Assembly: GCA_003535195.1 (NCBI GenBank)
Contig: DOHN01000160.1
Location: 4,436-33,819, forward strand
DNA from: Ruminiclostridium sp.
GTDB taxonomy: Bacteria; Bacillota; Clostridia; DSM-8532
Direction of reading: 5' to 3'
DNA: 29,384 nucleotides
Shown: piece after piece, positions 22,250 to 29,384 of the stretch
How positions within the stretch are numbered: the stretch's first letter is position 1
Layout of the letters: each line of letters begins with the position of its first letter
Notes under the pieces: generated by a model
Database searches by the model: none
Told to the model about the DNA's origin: nothing
The model's input: only the letters and a program-made list of their open reading frames with translations
Position numbers and translations under genes: made by a program

Positions 22250-22295
22250 CCCCAGGTACCCGGCAGCAATCTTTGATTGCGTTAACGGGCAGGGG
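22250..22295. repeat. Nested hairpin in the intergenic region
   Basis: Three complementary blocks nest inside each other: CCCC/GGGG (22250-22253 with 22292-22295), CCCG/CGGG (22259-22262 with 22286-22289) and GCAATC/GATTGC around TTT (22266-22280). No T run follows. It may be a decayed terminator, an operator or a structured element. Confidence 0.4.
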
Positions 22296-22334
22296 TGTAT
22301 TGTTATAAAGGAGGCTATATCCGCAAGCTAATAG

Positions 22335-22346
22335 AAGTGGTATAAT
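22335..22346 (+). promoter_or_regulatory. Extended -10 promoter of the acidic hypothetical gene
   Basis: TGG-TATAAT (22338-22346) is an extended -10 element about 35 bases before the ATG at 22383. No strong -35 is seen, as is common with extended -10 promoters. Confidence 0.5.
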
Positions 22347-22382
22347 ATTACAAATAAACCACAGGGTAAAAGGAGGGTACCA

Positions 22383-22913
22383 ATGAAGCAATATATCACC
22401 GTTGAGGATCTTAAATCCCTGTCTGACAGCCAGAAACAGACCCTTAATTCTCTTTGGCTGCCGGCTAAATATGATCGGGCTGTAGCCTCTGTCTGCAAGG
22501 ATGTCGAAAAGGATATTTATGAAGATTTGGAGTTTGTGGTGGGGGATATTGCCTTAAGCCATGGCACCTCCATTATTTTACGGCGTCTGAGACTGGCAGA
22601 CGAAATGGTGAAGGAAGATCATGAAATGCCTCCGGAAAATGATTCGACAGCTGAAGATGAAGCCTTTGATATGGATTTTGACGATCCGGGAGATTATTTT
22701 ATGAAGGAGGATTGCCTGCCTTTATTCAATATAGGGCAGCTGATCAGCTTCTTAAGAAATACAAAGGCCGGTCAGAATGGCTTTAGCATAGGGATTCCGC
22801 CTGTAAACGACCGTTTTGAACAGAACTTTACTTTGGACGACAGATTCGGGGAAGTGGCCAAATCGGAAGGATTAGCCGACCTGCTTTTTGACATGATAAA
22901 GACGGTATTGTAA
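22383..22913 (+). CDS. Conserved-looking acidic hypothetical protein
   Basis: This is a 176-residue soluble protein with no signal peptide or membrane helix. The N-terminal part is helical (EDLKSLSDSQKQTLNSLWLP). The centre is a strongly acidic linker (ENDSTAEDEAFDMDFDDPGD, about residues 80-99). The C-terminus is again helical (LADLLFDMIKTVL). AAAGGAGG stands 6-7 bases before the ATG. It has its own extended -10 promoter and stands alone before the tRNA gene. I do not recognise the family. Confidence 0.7.
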   Translation: MKQYITVEDLKSLSDSQKQTLNSLWLPAKYDRAVASVCKDVEKDIYEDLEFVVGDIALSHGTSIILRRLRLADEMVKEDHEMPPENDSTAEDEAFDMDFDDPGDYFMKEDCLPLFNIGQLISFLRNTKAGQNGFSIGIPPVNDRFEQNFTLDDRFGEVAKSEGLADLLFDMIKTVL

Positions 22914-22970
22914 ACCAGTTTTTTTCTTTCCCTTGTAATGAAATCCTTTGTTACTGTTTAAAATAACAGC

Positions 22971-22999
22971 TTGACAAAGCATGAGGGCGTTTGTATAAT
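22971..22999 (+). promoter_or_regulatory. Consensus promoter of the tRNA-Arg gene
   Basis: TTGACA (22971-22976) and TATAAT (22994-22999) are both perfect consensus hexamers with a 17-base spacer. Confidence 0.95.
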
Positions 23000-23013
23000 A
23001 TAAAAGTCGCAAA

Positions 23014-23030
23014 TGCGGTGGTTCACCGCA
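23014..23030 (+). other. Perfect hairpin in the tRNA leader
   Basis: TGCGGTG-GTT-CACCGCA forms a 7-bp stem with a 3-base loop between the start site and the 5' end of the tRNA (6 bases before it). It could help define the RNase P cleavage site or affect promoter escape. Confidence 0.6.
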
Positions 23031-23036
23031 TAATTT

Positions 23037-23113
23037 GTGCCAGTAGCTCAGTAGGATAGAGCAACGGACTTCTAATCCGTCGGTCGGGTGTTCGAATCAT
23101 CTCTGGCACGCCA
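23037..23113 (+). tRNA. tRNA-Arg (anticodon UCU)
   Basis: The cloverleaf can be drawn: acceptor GTGCCAG/CTGGCAC, anticodon stem ACGGA/TCCGT with loop CTTCTAA (anticodon TCT, reading AGA/AGG), T loop TTCGAAT, discriminator G and encoded CCA. It is a single gene of 77 bases with its own promoter and terminator. Confidence 0.96.
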
Positions 23114-23114
23114 T

Positions 23115-23148
23115 AAAACCCTCATTGTTAAACGCTTTGAGGGTTTTT
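23115..23148 (+). terminator. Terminator of the tRNA gene
   Basis: AAAACCCTCA (23115-23124) pairs with TGAGGGTTTT (23138-23147), followed by more T. Confidence 0.92.
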
Positions 23149-23244
23149 AATTTTTGGAGATCATACGAAAACTCACAGAAAAGTTACAGTAAAAACTTGG
23201 AATATGTTTTAGTAATGAAAAACGGTCTGGGGATAGTGCCCGAA

Positions 23245-23306
23245 TTTCATCTGAGGCTCCGAAGCCAATTCCAAAGTTCCATCGTCCGTTGGGGAATCCG
23301 ATGAAA
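23245..23306 (+). other. Possible structured RNA element upstream of trkA
   Basis: TTTCATC (23245-23251) pairs with GATGAAA (23300-23306), closing a domain with two inner stems. One is GGCT-CCGA-AGCC (23255-23266). The other is ATTCCAA with TTGGGGAAT (23268-23274 with 23289-23297, two bulged G). This three-stem layout and the GC-rich composition stand out from the AT-rich surroundings. It does not show the conserved blocks of the ydaO (c-di-AMP) riboswitch that often precedes potassium transporters. A good promoter lies downstream of it, so it may not be in the trkA transcript. Confidence 0.35.
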
Positions 23307-23383
23307 GCGGATGCTTTATATGTGAGGAAATAAATAGAATAATCAGAACAGATTGAAAGGATTTTATGAAACCAATTGACAGG

Positions 23384-23412
23384 TTGAATTACAACCTATA
23401 TCCTTGTATACA
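23384..23412 (+). promoter_or_regulatory. Probable promoter of trkA-trkH
   Basis: TTGAAT (23384-23389) and TATACA (23407-23412) are 17 bases apart. An overlapping inverted repeat AGGTTG-N5-CAACCT (23381-23397) and a second -35-like TTGACA (23376-23381) suggest regulation. A tandem repeat GCATTAAAAA (23418-23427 and 23428-23437) lies between it and the ATG. Confidence 0.6.
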
Positions 23413-23448
23413 GTAAGCATTAAAAAGCATTAAAAAGAAGGGTCAGAC

Positions 23449-24816
23449 ATGAATATTATCATCATCGGTGATGGTAAAGTAGGGTATAGCCTTGCGGAGA
23501 ATCTTTCCAAGGAAGACCATGATGTAACCATTATTGATAAAAATCCCGAAGCGTTGAAGAAGGCTGATGAGAACCTTGATGTAATGTGCATTAAAGGAAA
23601 CGGCCTCAGTGCTAAAACTTTGCTTGAAGCCGGTGTGAAAACGGCAGATCTTTTGATTGCTGCAACCAGCAGTGATGAAATGAACATGGTCTGCGCATTA
23701 ACAGGAAAAAAGCTTGGCGCCGCGAATACCGTCGCCAGAATCAGAGATCCTGAGTATGCCAATGAGCTTAACATTCTCAAAGAAGAATTAGGCCTTAATT
23801 TGATTATTAACCCTGAACAGGCGGCAGCCCGTGAAATTTCCAGATTATTAAGATTTCCCTCTGCTGCGGATGTTGAGCCTTTTGCAAAAGGCCGGGTGGA
23901 ATTGGCTGAAATCAAGGCAACCAGGGACATGCCTATCATCGGTATGCCCTTAAGCAATATTTCGAAAAAAATCTCTTCCGACGTTTTGATCGGCGCCATA
24001 CATAGAGGTGATGAGATTATCATTCCAAACGGGAGCACCGTGATTCATGGGGATGATGATCTTTTTATTTTTGGAAAACCTTCTGATGTTTTTGGCTTTT
24101 GCAAGCAGATCGGGAAGGTTACTCAAAAAATCAAGCATGTATTGGTAGTTGGCGGAGGACGCATCGCATACTATCTTACCCTGTACCTGAAGCAGAGCGG
24201 TATCAAAGTAAAGATCGTGGAAAGCAACCGGGAGAGATGCCTGGAACTGGCCGAGCTTCTGCCCGATACCCTGATTATTCATGGGGATGGAACAGATGAT
24301 TCCCTGCTGAAGTCTGAAAACCTTTCAGATTTGGATGCCTTTGTTTCTCTTACCGGCCGCGATGAGGAAAATCTTGTTTCCGCGTTATTGGCTAAACAGC
24401 ACGGAGTTAAAAAAGTGATAACCAAAATCACAAGGTTTAATTATCCGGAAATTGTCAGGAATATGGGTATTGACAGCATTGTGAATCCGAAGCTTATTAC
24501 CACCAACTATATTTTGAGATATGTCCGGGGCTTAAACGGTGCGTTGGGCAATCCGGTTGAAAGCGTCTATAAAATCATTGGCGGCAATGCTGAAACCCTT
24601 GAGTTTATAGCAAATCATACCACCAAATTTTTAAATGTTCCCCTTAAGAGGATTAAGTTCGTTGAAGGAGTCATGGTGGCTTCCATTGCCAGAAAGAATG
24701 AAATCATTATACCCCATGGCAATGATGAAATTAAGATCGGTGATAGTGTTATTATTATCACCAAGGGCAAGCAATTTTCTGATTTCAACGAAATTATTGA
24801 ATGGGTAGGAGAATGA
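23449..24816 (+). CDS. trkA: Trk system potassium uptake regulatory subunit TrkA
   Basis: This 455-residue protein is of usual length and has two RCK modules. The first NAD-binding fold starts at the N-terminus (MNIIIIGDGKVGYSLAENL, with D31 in TIIDKN at the end of strand 2). The second begins near residue 225 (HVLVVGGGRIAYYLTLYLKQ). Each is followed by a TrkA_C domain. The peripheral ring of TrkA binds nucleotides (ATP/ADP, NAD(H), and c-di-AMP in some Bacillota) and gates TrkH. The start is ATG at 23449 with GAAGGG upstream. The trkH gene begins one base after the stop. Confidence 0.95.
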   Translation: MNIIIIGDGKVGYSLAENLSKEDHDVTIIDKNPEALKKADENLDVMCIKGNGLSAKTLLEAGVKTADLLIAATSSDEMNMVCALTGKKLGAANTVARIRDPEYANELNILKEELGLNLIINPEQAAAREISRLLRFPSAADVEPFAKGRVELAEIKATRDMPIIGMPLSNISKKISSDVLIGAIHRGDEIIIPNGSTVIHGDDDLFIFGKPSDVFGFCKQIGKVTQKIKHVLVVGGGRIAYYLTLYLKQSGIKVKIVESNRERCLELAELLPDTLIIHGDGTDDSLLKSENLSDLDAFVSLTGRDEENLVSALLAKQHGVKKVITKITRFNYPEIVRNMGIDSIVNPKLITTNYILRYVRGLNGALGNPVESVYKIIGGNAETLEFIANHTTKFLNVPLKRIKFVEGVMVASIARKNEIIIPHGNDEIKIGDSVIIITKGKQFSDFNEIIEWVGE

Positions 24817-24817
24817 A

Positions 24818-26269
24818 ATGAATTTCGGTATGATTTTTAAAACTCTGGGCATTGTCCTGCTGGTGGAGGCGGCTTGCATGCTTCCTTCGGCTGCTGTGTC
24901 GCTGATATATAATCAAGCGGATTTTTCAGCTTTTTTAATGACCATTTTGGTCCTGCTAGTCTCAGGCCTTGCCCTATACAGCATTCGAACAAAGAATTCT
25001 AATATTTACTCCAGAGACGGCTTTGCCATCGTTTCCATAGGCTGGATACTGGTCTCTTTTTTCGGCGCTTTGCCGTTTTATATCAGCGGGAGCATACCTG
25101 CTTTCATCGATGCTTTTTTTGAGACGGTTTCAGGCTTTACCACCACCGGATCGACCATTTTGAGAGAAATCGAAAGTCTGCCAAGAGGAATATTATTTTG
25201 GAGAAGCTTTACACACTGGATGGGGGGCATGGGCGTCCTGGTTCTGACTCTTGCTGTGCTGCCCAAAGCCAAAGCAAATACTCTGCATATTATGAAGGCC
25301 GAAAGCCCGGGACCGAATCCTGAAAAGCTTGTGCCCCGAATCGGGCAGTCGGCTAAAATATTATATTCGGTTTATATTGTCCTTACGGCTATTCAGATCG
25401 TTATGCTCATCATTGCGGGAATGCCCGTTTATGATTCCTTTATCCATACCTTCGGTACGGCGGGGACCGGCGGGTTTTCCAATATGAATAAAAGCGTAGG
25501 GGCTTATGGCAATGTTTATGCCGAAGTGATTATTACAGTCTTTATGTTTTTGTTCGGTGTAAATTTTACGCTGTACTACCAAAGTTTAAAGGGAAACTTT
25601 AAATCCATATGGAAGGACGAGGAATTCCGATTTTATGCGGGAACTGTGCTTTTATCCATTGCACTGATCACCTGGGACCTCTTCGGAAAGGTCTTCGGAA
25701 GTGTTTGGGAAGGGCTGCGGCACGCCTCTTTCCAGGTTAGCTCCATTATTACAACAACGGGTTATTCCACCATCGACTTTAACCTGTGGCCTGTGTTCAG
25801 CAAAACGATTCTGGTTATACTGATGTTTATCGGTGCCAGCGCGGGATCGACCGGCGGCGGAATCAAATGCATCAGATTTGTGGTATTGTTTAAAACAATC
25901 AAACGCGAGATTATGAAGGTCATTCATCCCAGGTCGGTGTATACGGTAAAAATAGGCGGAAAAAATTTGGACGAAGGAGCCATGTCGGCTGTTCTGACTT
26001 ACTTTTTTACTTATATAGCTATATTTGTCGGTGCCCTGCTGATCGTTGCCCTCGATGGAATGGACATGGTTACCACCTTTACATCGGTGGCCACAACCAT
26101 CGGCAATGTGGGGCCCGGCTTTGAAATGGTCGGCCCTATGGGGAGCTTTGCTGATTTTTCTGTTTTAAGCAAGCTGGTATTTTCACTGTGCATGCTTTTT
26201 GGCAGGCTTGAAATTTTCCCGATGCTGATTCTCTTTACACCATCCTTCTGGAAAAAAGTAAATATTTAA
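24818..26269 (+). CDS. trkH: Trk potassium uptake membrane subunit TrkH
   Basis: This 483-residue polytopic protein of the SKT superfamily has four pore-loop repeats, visible as FFETVSGFTTTGSTIL (repeat 1), TFGTAGTGGFSNMN (2), QVSSIITTTGYSTIDF (3) and SVATTIGNVGPGFEMVGPM (4), each with the selectivity-filter glycine. FTHWMGGMGVLVLTLAVLPK is also typical. It conducts K+ inward under TrkA control. It starts 1 base after the trkA stop, with TAGGAG as RBS within the trkA end, so the two are translated together. Confidence 0.96.
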   Translation: MNFGMIFKTLGIVLLVEAACMLPSAAVSLIYNQADFSAFLMTILVLLVSGLALYSIRTKNSNIYSRDGFAIVSIGWILVSFFGALPFYISGSIPAFIDAFFETVSGFTTTGSTILREIESLPRGILFWRSFTHWMGGMGVLVLTLAVLPKAKANTLHIMKAESPGPNPEKLVPRIGQSAKILYSVYIVLTAIQIVMLIIAGMPVYDSFIHTFGTAGTGGFSNMNKSVGAYGNVYAEVIITVFMFLFGVNFTLYYQSLKGNFKSIWKDEEFRFYAGTVLLSIALITWDLFGKVFGSVWEGLRHASFQVSSIITTTGYSTIDFNLWPVFSKTILVILMFIGASAGSTGGGIKCIRFVVLFKTIKREIMKVIHPRSVYTVKIGGKNLDEGAMSAVLTYFFTYIAIFVGALLIVALDGMDMVTTFTSVATTIGNVGPGFEMVGPMGSFADFSVLSKLVFSLCMLFGRLEIFPMLILFTPSFWKKVNI

Positions 26270-26295
26270 TGGATTTTATCCTCTTTTTTATTTAT

Positions 26296-26318
26296 GGGCC
26301 TGTGCTGACGGGCCCTTA
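26296..26318 (+). terminator. Weak terminator after trkH
   Basis: GGGCC (26296-26300) pairs with GGCCC (26311-26315) around a 10-base loop, followed by only TTAGTTT. The short stem and poor T run make this uncertain. Confidence 0.35.
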
Positions 26319-26440
26319 GTTTGCAGATTCTATCTTGATAAATATGGGGCAATCATGGATAATAAGTTGGGGCACTGATACAGCCTCTTTTTGGTGACCA
26401 TAGGCTTTTAAAATAAGAATTTTATCCCGGAGGAAGGCAC

Positions 26441-27058
26441 ATGGACAAAGCGGTTGTTATCGGCATCGCAGGCGGCACAGGGTCCGGAAAAACAACACTG
26501 GCCATGAAGATTAAAGAATATTTTGAAAATGATATTGTACTGATTTGCCAGGATTATTATTATAAATCCTTTAATAATTTATCTTTTGAAGAACGAAAGC
26601 AAATTAATTTTGACCATCCCCACAGCTTTGACAATACATTGATGATTGAGCAGCTCAAAATGCTGAAAGACTTTAAGCCCATCCAAAGGCCGGTTTATTC
26701 ATTTATCGAGTATAAACGTCTGGCTGAGACCATAACGGAAGAACCGAAGCCCGTCATCATTGTAGAAGGCATTTTGCTGTTTGAAGACCCGAAACTGGTT
26801 GAACTGATGGATATTAAGGTTTTTGTCGATACCGATTCCGACATTCGTTTTGCAAGGAGGCTTATGCGGGATATTCATGAACGGGGCAGGAGCATTGATT
26901 CGGTAGTCAATCAATACATCAAGACGGTAAAGCCCATGCATGAGGCCTTTGTGGAACCGAGTAAAAAATATGCCGACATCATTATTCCGAGGGGTGGATT
27001 AAATGAAGTGGCCACTTCTATGATCATTGAAAAAATTAATAGTATTATTAAATCTTAA
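26441..27058 (+). CDS. udk: Uridine kinase
   Basis: This 205-residue protein has the P-loop GGTGSGKT at residues 11-18. Other uridine kinase motifs are ICQDYYYKSF, NFDHPHSFD, RPVYSFIEY, VIIVEGILLFEDP, DIRFARRLMRDIHERGRS and VEPSKKYADIIIPRGG. It phosphorylates uridine and cytidine with ATP or GTP in pyrimidine salvage. The start is ATG at 26441 with CCCGGAGGAAGG upstream. The RNase H/ATP-grasp gene begins 14 bases after its stop, so the two may be co-transcribed. Confidence 0.95.
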   Translation: MDKAVVIGIAGGTGSGKTTLAMKIKEYFENDIVLICQDYYYKSFNNLSFEERKQINFDHPHSFDNTLMIEQLKMLKDFKPIQRPVYSFIEYKRLAETITEEPKPVIIVEGILLFEDPKLVELMDIKVFVDTDSDIRFARRLMRDIHERGRSIDSVVNQYIKTVKPMHEAFVEPSKKYADIIIPRGGLNEVATSMIIEKINSIIKS

Positions 27059-27072
27059 GAGGAGTAAAATTG

Positions 27073-28755
27073 ATGGCATATATCTGCGAAGATGAACTTT
27101 TAAATATTTATAACAGCCTGGAGCCAAAGTTTGAAAGCCTTGGCATAGAAACAGAGGTCGCCCTGATCAGGGACTATCTTTTGAAAGTCACGCTCAGCGA
27201 GGCCGGGAATACTCTGGGAAAGCTCATTATCGACTACAGTCCGAAGAAGGGCTCTCATAAATTCCGCCGGGATTCGGACCTTTCAGAAGCGGAATTTGAG
27301 CAGATATTAAGCATTCTGGGAGAACAGCTTCCTGAAAAAAAGACCGATGGAGGGCATAAACCCAATAAAACAGGTATGGTTCCGGGACAAGGGACGCCAA
27401 TGGAAGAGGTATCTGAAAGATACAGGGCCTATGTAGATGGTTCCTTTATTGACGGTATGGTGGGATATGGGGCAGTTGTACTGGATAATGATACAATTGC
27501 TGCAGAAATTTCAGGCTGCGTCGATGATCCCGAGGCCATCGGCTCCCGCCAGGTCGGAGGAGAACTGCAGGCTGTCGTCGAGGTTCTGGAATGGTGTAAG
27601 AAGAATAGTATCAGTGAAATAGCCATTTTCTATGACTTTCAGAATATTGAAAAATGGGCGACGGGAAAATACCGGACCAACACGCCCATGACTCAGGCCT
27701 ATAAGCAATATATTGATGAGTGCCGGGTTTCGATCACCTGGGTAAAGGTGGCAAGCCATACCGGGGTAAAATGGAATGAGCATGCGGATATGCTGGCCAA
27801 AAACGGAGCCAGGCGCCTTGAGCAGGCAAGTCTTTTTGACAATGGTCCATCCAGGGCCTTAAGCGGATGGATCGTCTATAACGGAAGCCTTCTCACTCCG
27901 AAATTTTTGGAACAGGTGGAGTGGTTCATCAGAAGCGCAAAGGCTGAAAATATAGAACTAAAGCCATACAGGAATGATGAATTGGGCGCCGCTATTATTG
28001 ACGGCAATTGGCATTTGGTTATGGATTCCGGTTATGAGAGGCCCGATTTTGTGATCTTCTGGGATAAGGATATCTATCTCGCAAGGCAGCTTGAACGCAT
28101 GGGCCTTCGGCTCTTTAACAGTGCCAGAGCTATTTATGCCTGCGATGACAAGCTTTTGACCCATCAGATACTGGCCGGGAATCAGATCTTGATGCCGAAA
28201 ACCATTGCGTCTCCGCTGGTTTATCCGAAAGGCAGGGTGGATGAGGGACTGTTTATTGATAAAATCGAGAAGGTGATGTCCTATCCCGTGGTGGTTAAAG
28301 AGGCCTATGGCTCCTTTGGGGAGCAGGTTTACCTGGCCCGGGACCGGGAAGAGCTTCTGGCTTTAAGAAAAAGACTCATACTGGTGCCCCACCTGTATCA
28401 GGAATATATTAAATCCAGCTACGGAAGAGACTGCAGGCTGCAGGTGGTAGGGGATAAAGTAGTGGCCGCCATGCTTCGTACCTCCGCCGGGGATTTTCGG
28501 GCCAATATCTCTGCGGGTGGGAGCATGACGTCTTTTATGCCGCCGGCATCTTTTATTAACCTGGCTATCCAATCGGCCAGGCTTGTCAGAGCCGATTTTG
28601 CCGGTGTGGATATGCTTTTCGACGAGGATGGGAGCCCCATCCTGTGTGAAATCAACTCGAACGCTCATATGAAGAATATATATGAGTGCACGGGCGTGGA
28701 TGTGGTGGAGCACATTATCCGGTATATCAAAGGAAAGCTTCTTGAGGGCGTATGA
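27073..28755 (+). CDS. RNase H - RimK-like ATP-grasp fusion protein
   Basis: This 560-residue protein has three parts. Residues 1-112 are an N-terminal region of unknown fold (GKLIIDYSPKKGSHKF). Residues about 117-250 are an RNase H1-type domain with its four acidic catalytic residues: D122 (AYVDGSF), E164 (GGELQAV), D188 (IFYDFQN) and D239 (NEHADMLAKNGA), plus VKVASHTGVKWN. Residues about 262-560 are an ATP-grasp ligase of RimK type: YPVVVKEAYGSFGEQVYLA (404-422), YGRDCRLQVVGDKVVAAMLR, and ADFAGVDMLFDEDGSPILCEINSN (507-530), with the metal ligands E526 and N528. ATP-grasp enzymes couple ATP to carboxylate-amine ligation; the substrate is unknown. The start is ATG at 27073 with GAGGAG upstream. 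A second ATP-grasp gene follows. Confidence 0.88.
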   Translation: MAYICEDELLNIYNSLEPKFESLGIETEVALIRDYLLKVTLSEAGNTLGKLIIDYSPKKGSHKFRRDSDLSEAEFEQILSILGEQLPEKKTDGGHKPNKTGMVPGQGTPMEEVSERYRAYVDGSFIDGMVGYGAVVLDNDTIAAEISGCVDDPEAIGSRQVGGELQAVVEVLEWCKKNSISEIAIFYDFQNIEKWATGKYRTNTPMTQAYKQYIDECRVSITWVKVASHTGVKWNEHADMLAKNGARRLEQASLFDNGPSRALSGWIVYNGSLLTPKFLEQVEWFIRSAKAENIELKPYRNDELGAAIIDGNWHLVMDSGYERPDFVIFWDKDIYLARQLERMGLRLFNSARAIYACDDKLLTHQILAGNQILMPKTIASPLVYPKGRVDEGLFIDKIEKVMSYPVVVKEAYGSFGEQVYLARDREELLALRKRLILVPHLYQEYIKSSYGRDCRLQVVGDKVVAAMLRTSAGDFRANISAGGSMTSFMPPASFINLAIQSARLVRADFAGVDMLFDEDGSPILCEINSNAHMKNIYECTGVDVVEHIIRYIKGKLLEGV

Positions 28756-28835
28756 AGCATCACTCATGGCGCTCAATTAGATTGAAGATTTTAAACGGGG
28801 ATCCAGAGGTCATTAATTACGAAAGGATTTTAAAG

Positions 28836-29384
28836 ATGTCTCAAATAAACGGCTGGCTGCTGTATACCAAAGAAGATTACGAGCGAAATTCAGTATTTGC
28901 GCAAAGGTTCCTTGATCTGGGCAACAACCAAAAATCCTCTATTGAATTAGTTTTTAAGGATGACATCTATTATGGCGTCTCACAAAATGGACTCTGCCTC
29001 TCGGGGGCGGACGGAAGGCCCTTGAAGGCACCCGGCTTTGTGATTAACCGCAGCATTGACCCGCTTTTTACAAGGCATCTGGAGAAGTTGGGAAGCAGGG
29101 TTTTTAATTCCAGCCTGACAGCAGAAATATGCAACGATAAGGCCAGGACCTATATGGAGGTCTCAAGGCTTCGCCTGCCAATGGCGGATACCTTGTTTAT
29201 AGATAAAAAAACTCTTATGCGGGGCCAATTTTCTTTGGGCTGGCCGGCCGTCTTAAAAACAGCCGGGGGCAGGGGAGGAAAAGAAGTTTTTCTGGTTCAC
29301 TCCCTCGATGAACTGTTGGAGTCAGCAGGAAATTTGAAAAGTGAAAAATTTGTTCTGCAAAAGCTTTCAGGAAGTCCCGGACGG
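28836..29384 (+). CDS. RimK-like ATP-grasp protein, 5' part (cut by window end)
   Basis: This frame is open for 183 codons to the last base of the window. The visible part starts MSQINGWLLYTKEDYERNSV and contains SLGWPAVLKTAGGRGGKEVF, the ATP-grasp nucleotide-binding strand with its lysine and glycine loop. INRSIDPLFTRHLEKLGSRV followed by FNSS matches the same region in the preceding gene (WDKDIYLARQLERMGLRLFNSA), so the two are paralogues. The ATG at 28836 has AAAGGAT in front. An in-frame ATG at 28752 overlaps the preceding stop (ATGA) and has GAGGG 3 bases upstream; it would add 28 basic residues. Either start is possible. Confidence 0.8.
   Translation, partial: MSQINGWLLYTKEDYERNSVFAQRFLDLGNNQKSSIELVFKDDIYYGVSQNGLCLSGADGRPLKAPGFVINRSIDPLFTRHLEKLGSRVFNSSLTAEICNDKARTYMEVSRLRLPMADTLFIDKKTLMRGQFSLGWPAVLKTAGGRGGKEVFLVHSLDELLESAGNLKSEKFVLQKLSGSPGR

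Noticed and set aside
23214..23303. 29-codon frame starting MKNGLGIVPEFH within the same element
   Set aside because: No ribosome binding site, and the sequence is better explained by base-pairing segments.
23245..23306. c-di-AMP (ydaO) riboswitch call
   Set aside because: The position before trkA is suggestive, but the conserved ydaO sequence blocks are not visible, so it is only reported as an unassigned structure.
1..29384. CRISPR array, insertion sequence or transposase
   Set aside because: No regularly spaced repeats, terminal inverted repeats or transposase-like frames were seen in the window.

Overview
The window looks like chromosomal DNA from an anaerobic member of the Clostridia (Bacillota). 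The reasons are strong AGGAGG-type ribosome binding sites, consensus SigA-like promoters, U-tract terminators, frequent TTG/GTG starts, a clostridial-type cobalamin operon behind a B12 riboswitch, a TAXI-type TRAP transporter, bacteriohemerythrin and a TrkA/TrkH pair. I do not assign a genus. Base composition was judged by eye and not computed.

Layout. 1-655 is the 3' end of a SEDS (FtsW/RodA-like) gene with a terminator. 700-4600 is a mostly minus-strand accessory stretch: a decayed hypothetical gene, a SAM methyltransferase, a frameshifted and N-terminally truncated Fur-family remnant, an XRE regulator with TPR-like repeats, a small unknown protein, and a bacteriohemerythrin. 4813-8521 is a transport operon: TAXI lipoprotein, DUF1850 protein and fused TRAP permease. 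A 35-residue membrane peptide with its own RBS follows.

9086-15243 is a cobalamin operon under a cobalamin riboswitch with a terminator: cobO, a start-less C-terminal fragment of cobyric acid synthase (cobQ), cbiB, cobD, cobT, cobU, cobS and cobC. Together these adenosylate the corrinoid, build and attach the aminopropanol arm, and assemble the nucleotide loop. The corrin-ring genes are absent here and cobQ is reduced to a scar, so the locus looks suited to salvage unless cobQ lies elsewhere.

15221-17597 (minus) is the most notable locus. It holds a family 2A (SrpI-like) encapsulin shell gene overlapping a SufS-like cysteine desulfurase that carries an extra ~76-residue N-terminal, cargo-type extension. 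This is a predicted protein nanocompartment for sulfur chemistry. It is divergent from a YbaK-type Cys-tRNA deacylase and converges with cobC with overlapping 3' ends. 17774-21425 holds ybaK, ogt, a PlsC-type acyltransferase with a zinc-ribbon-like insert, and a GltS-like symporter. 21498-22913 holds a Cys-rich four-helix-bundle (DUF326/Csp-type) copper-storage candidate with a Tyr/Pro/Gly/Ala-rich N-terminus, and an acidic hypothetical protein. 23037-23113 is tRNA-Arg(UCU), with a consensus promoter, a leader hairpin and a terminator.

23245-26269 is a potentially structured intergenic element followed by trkA-trkH (potassium uptake). 26441 to the end holds udk, an RNase H/ATP-grasp fusion gene and a second ATP-grasp gene cut by the window end.
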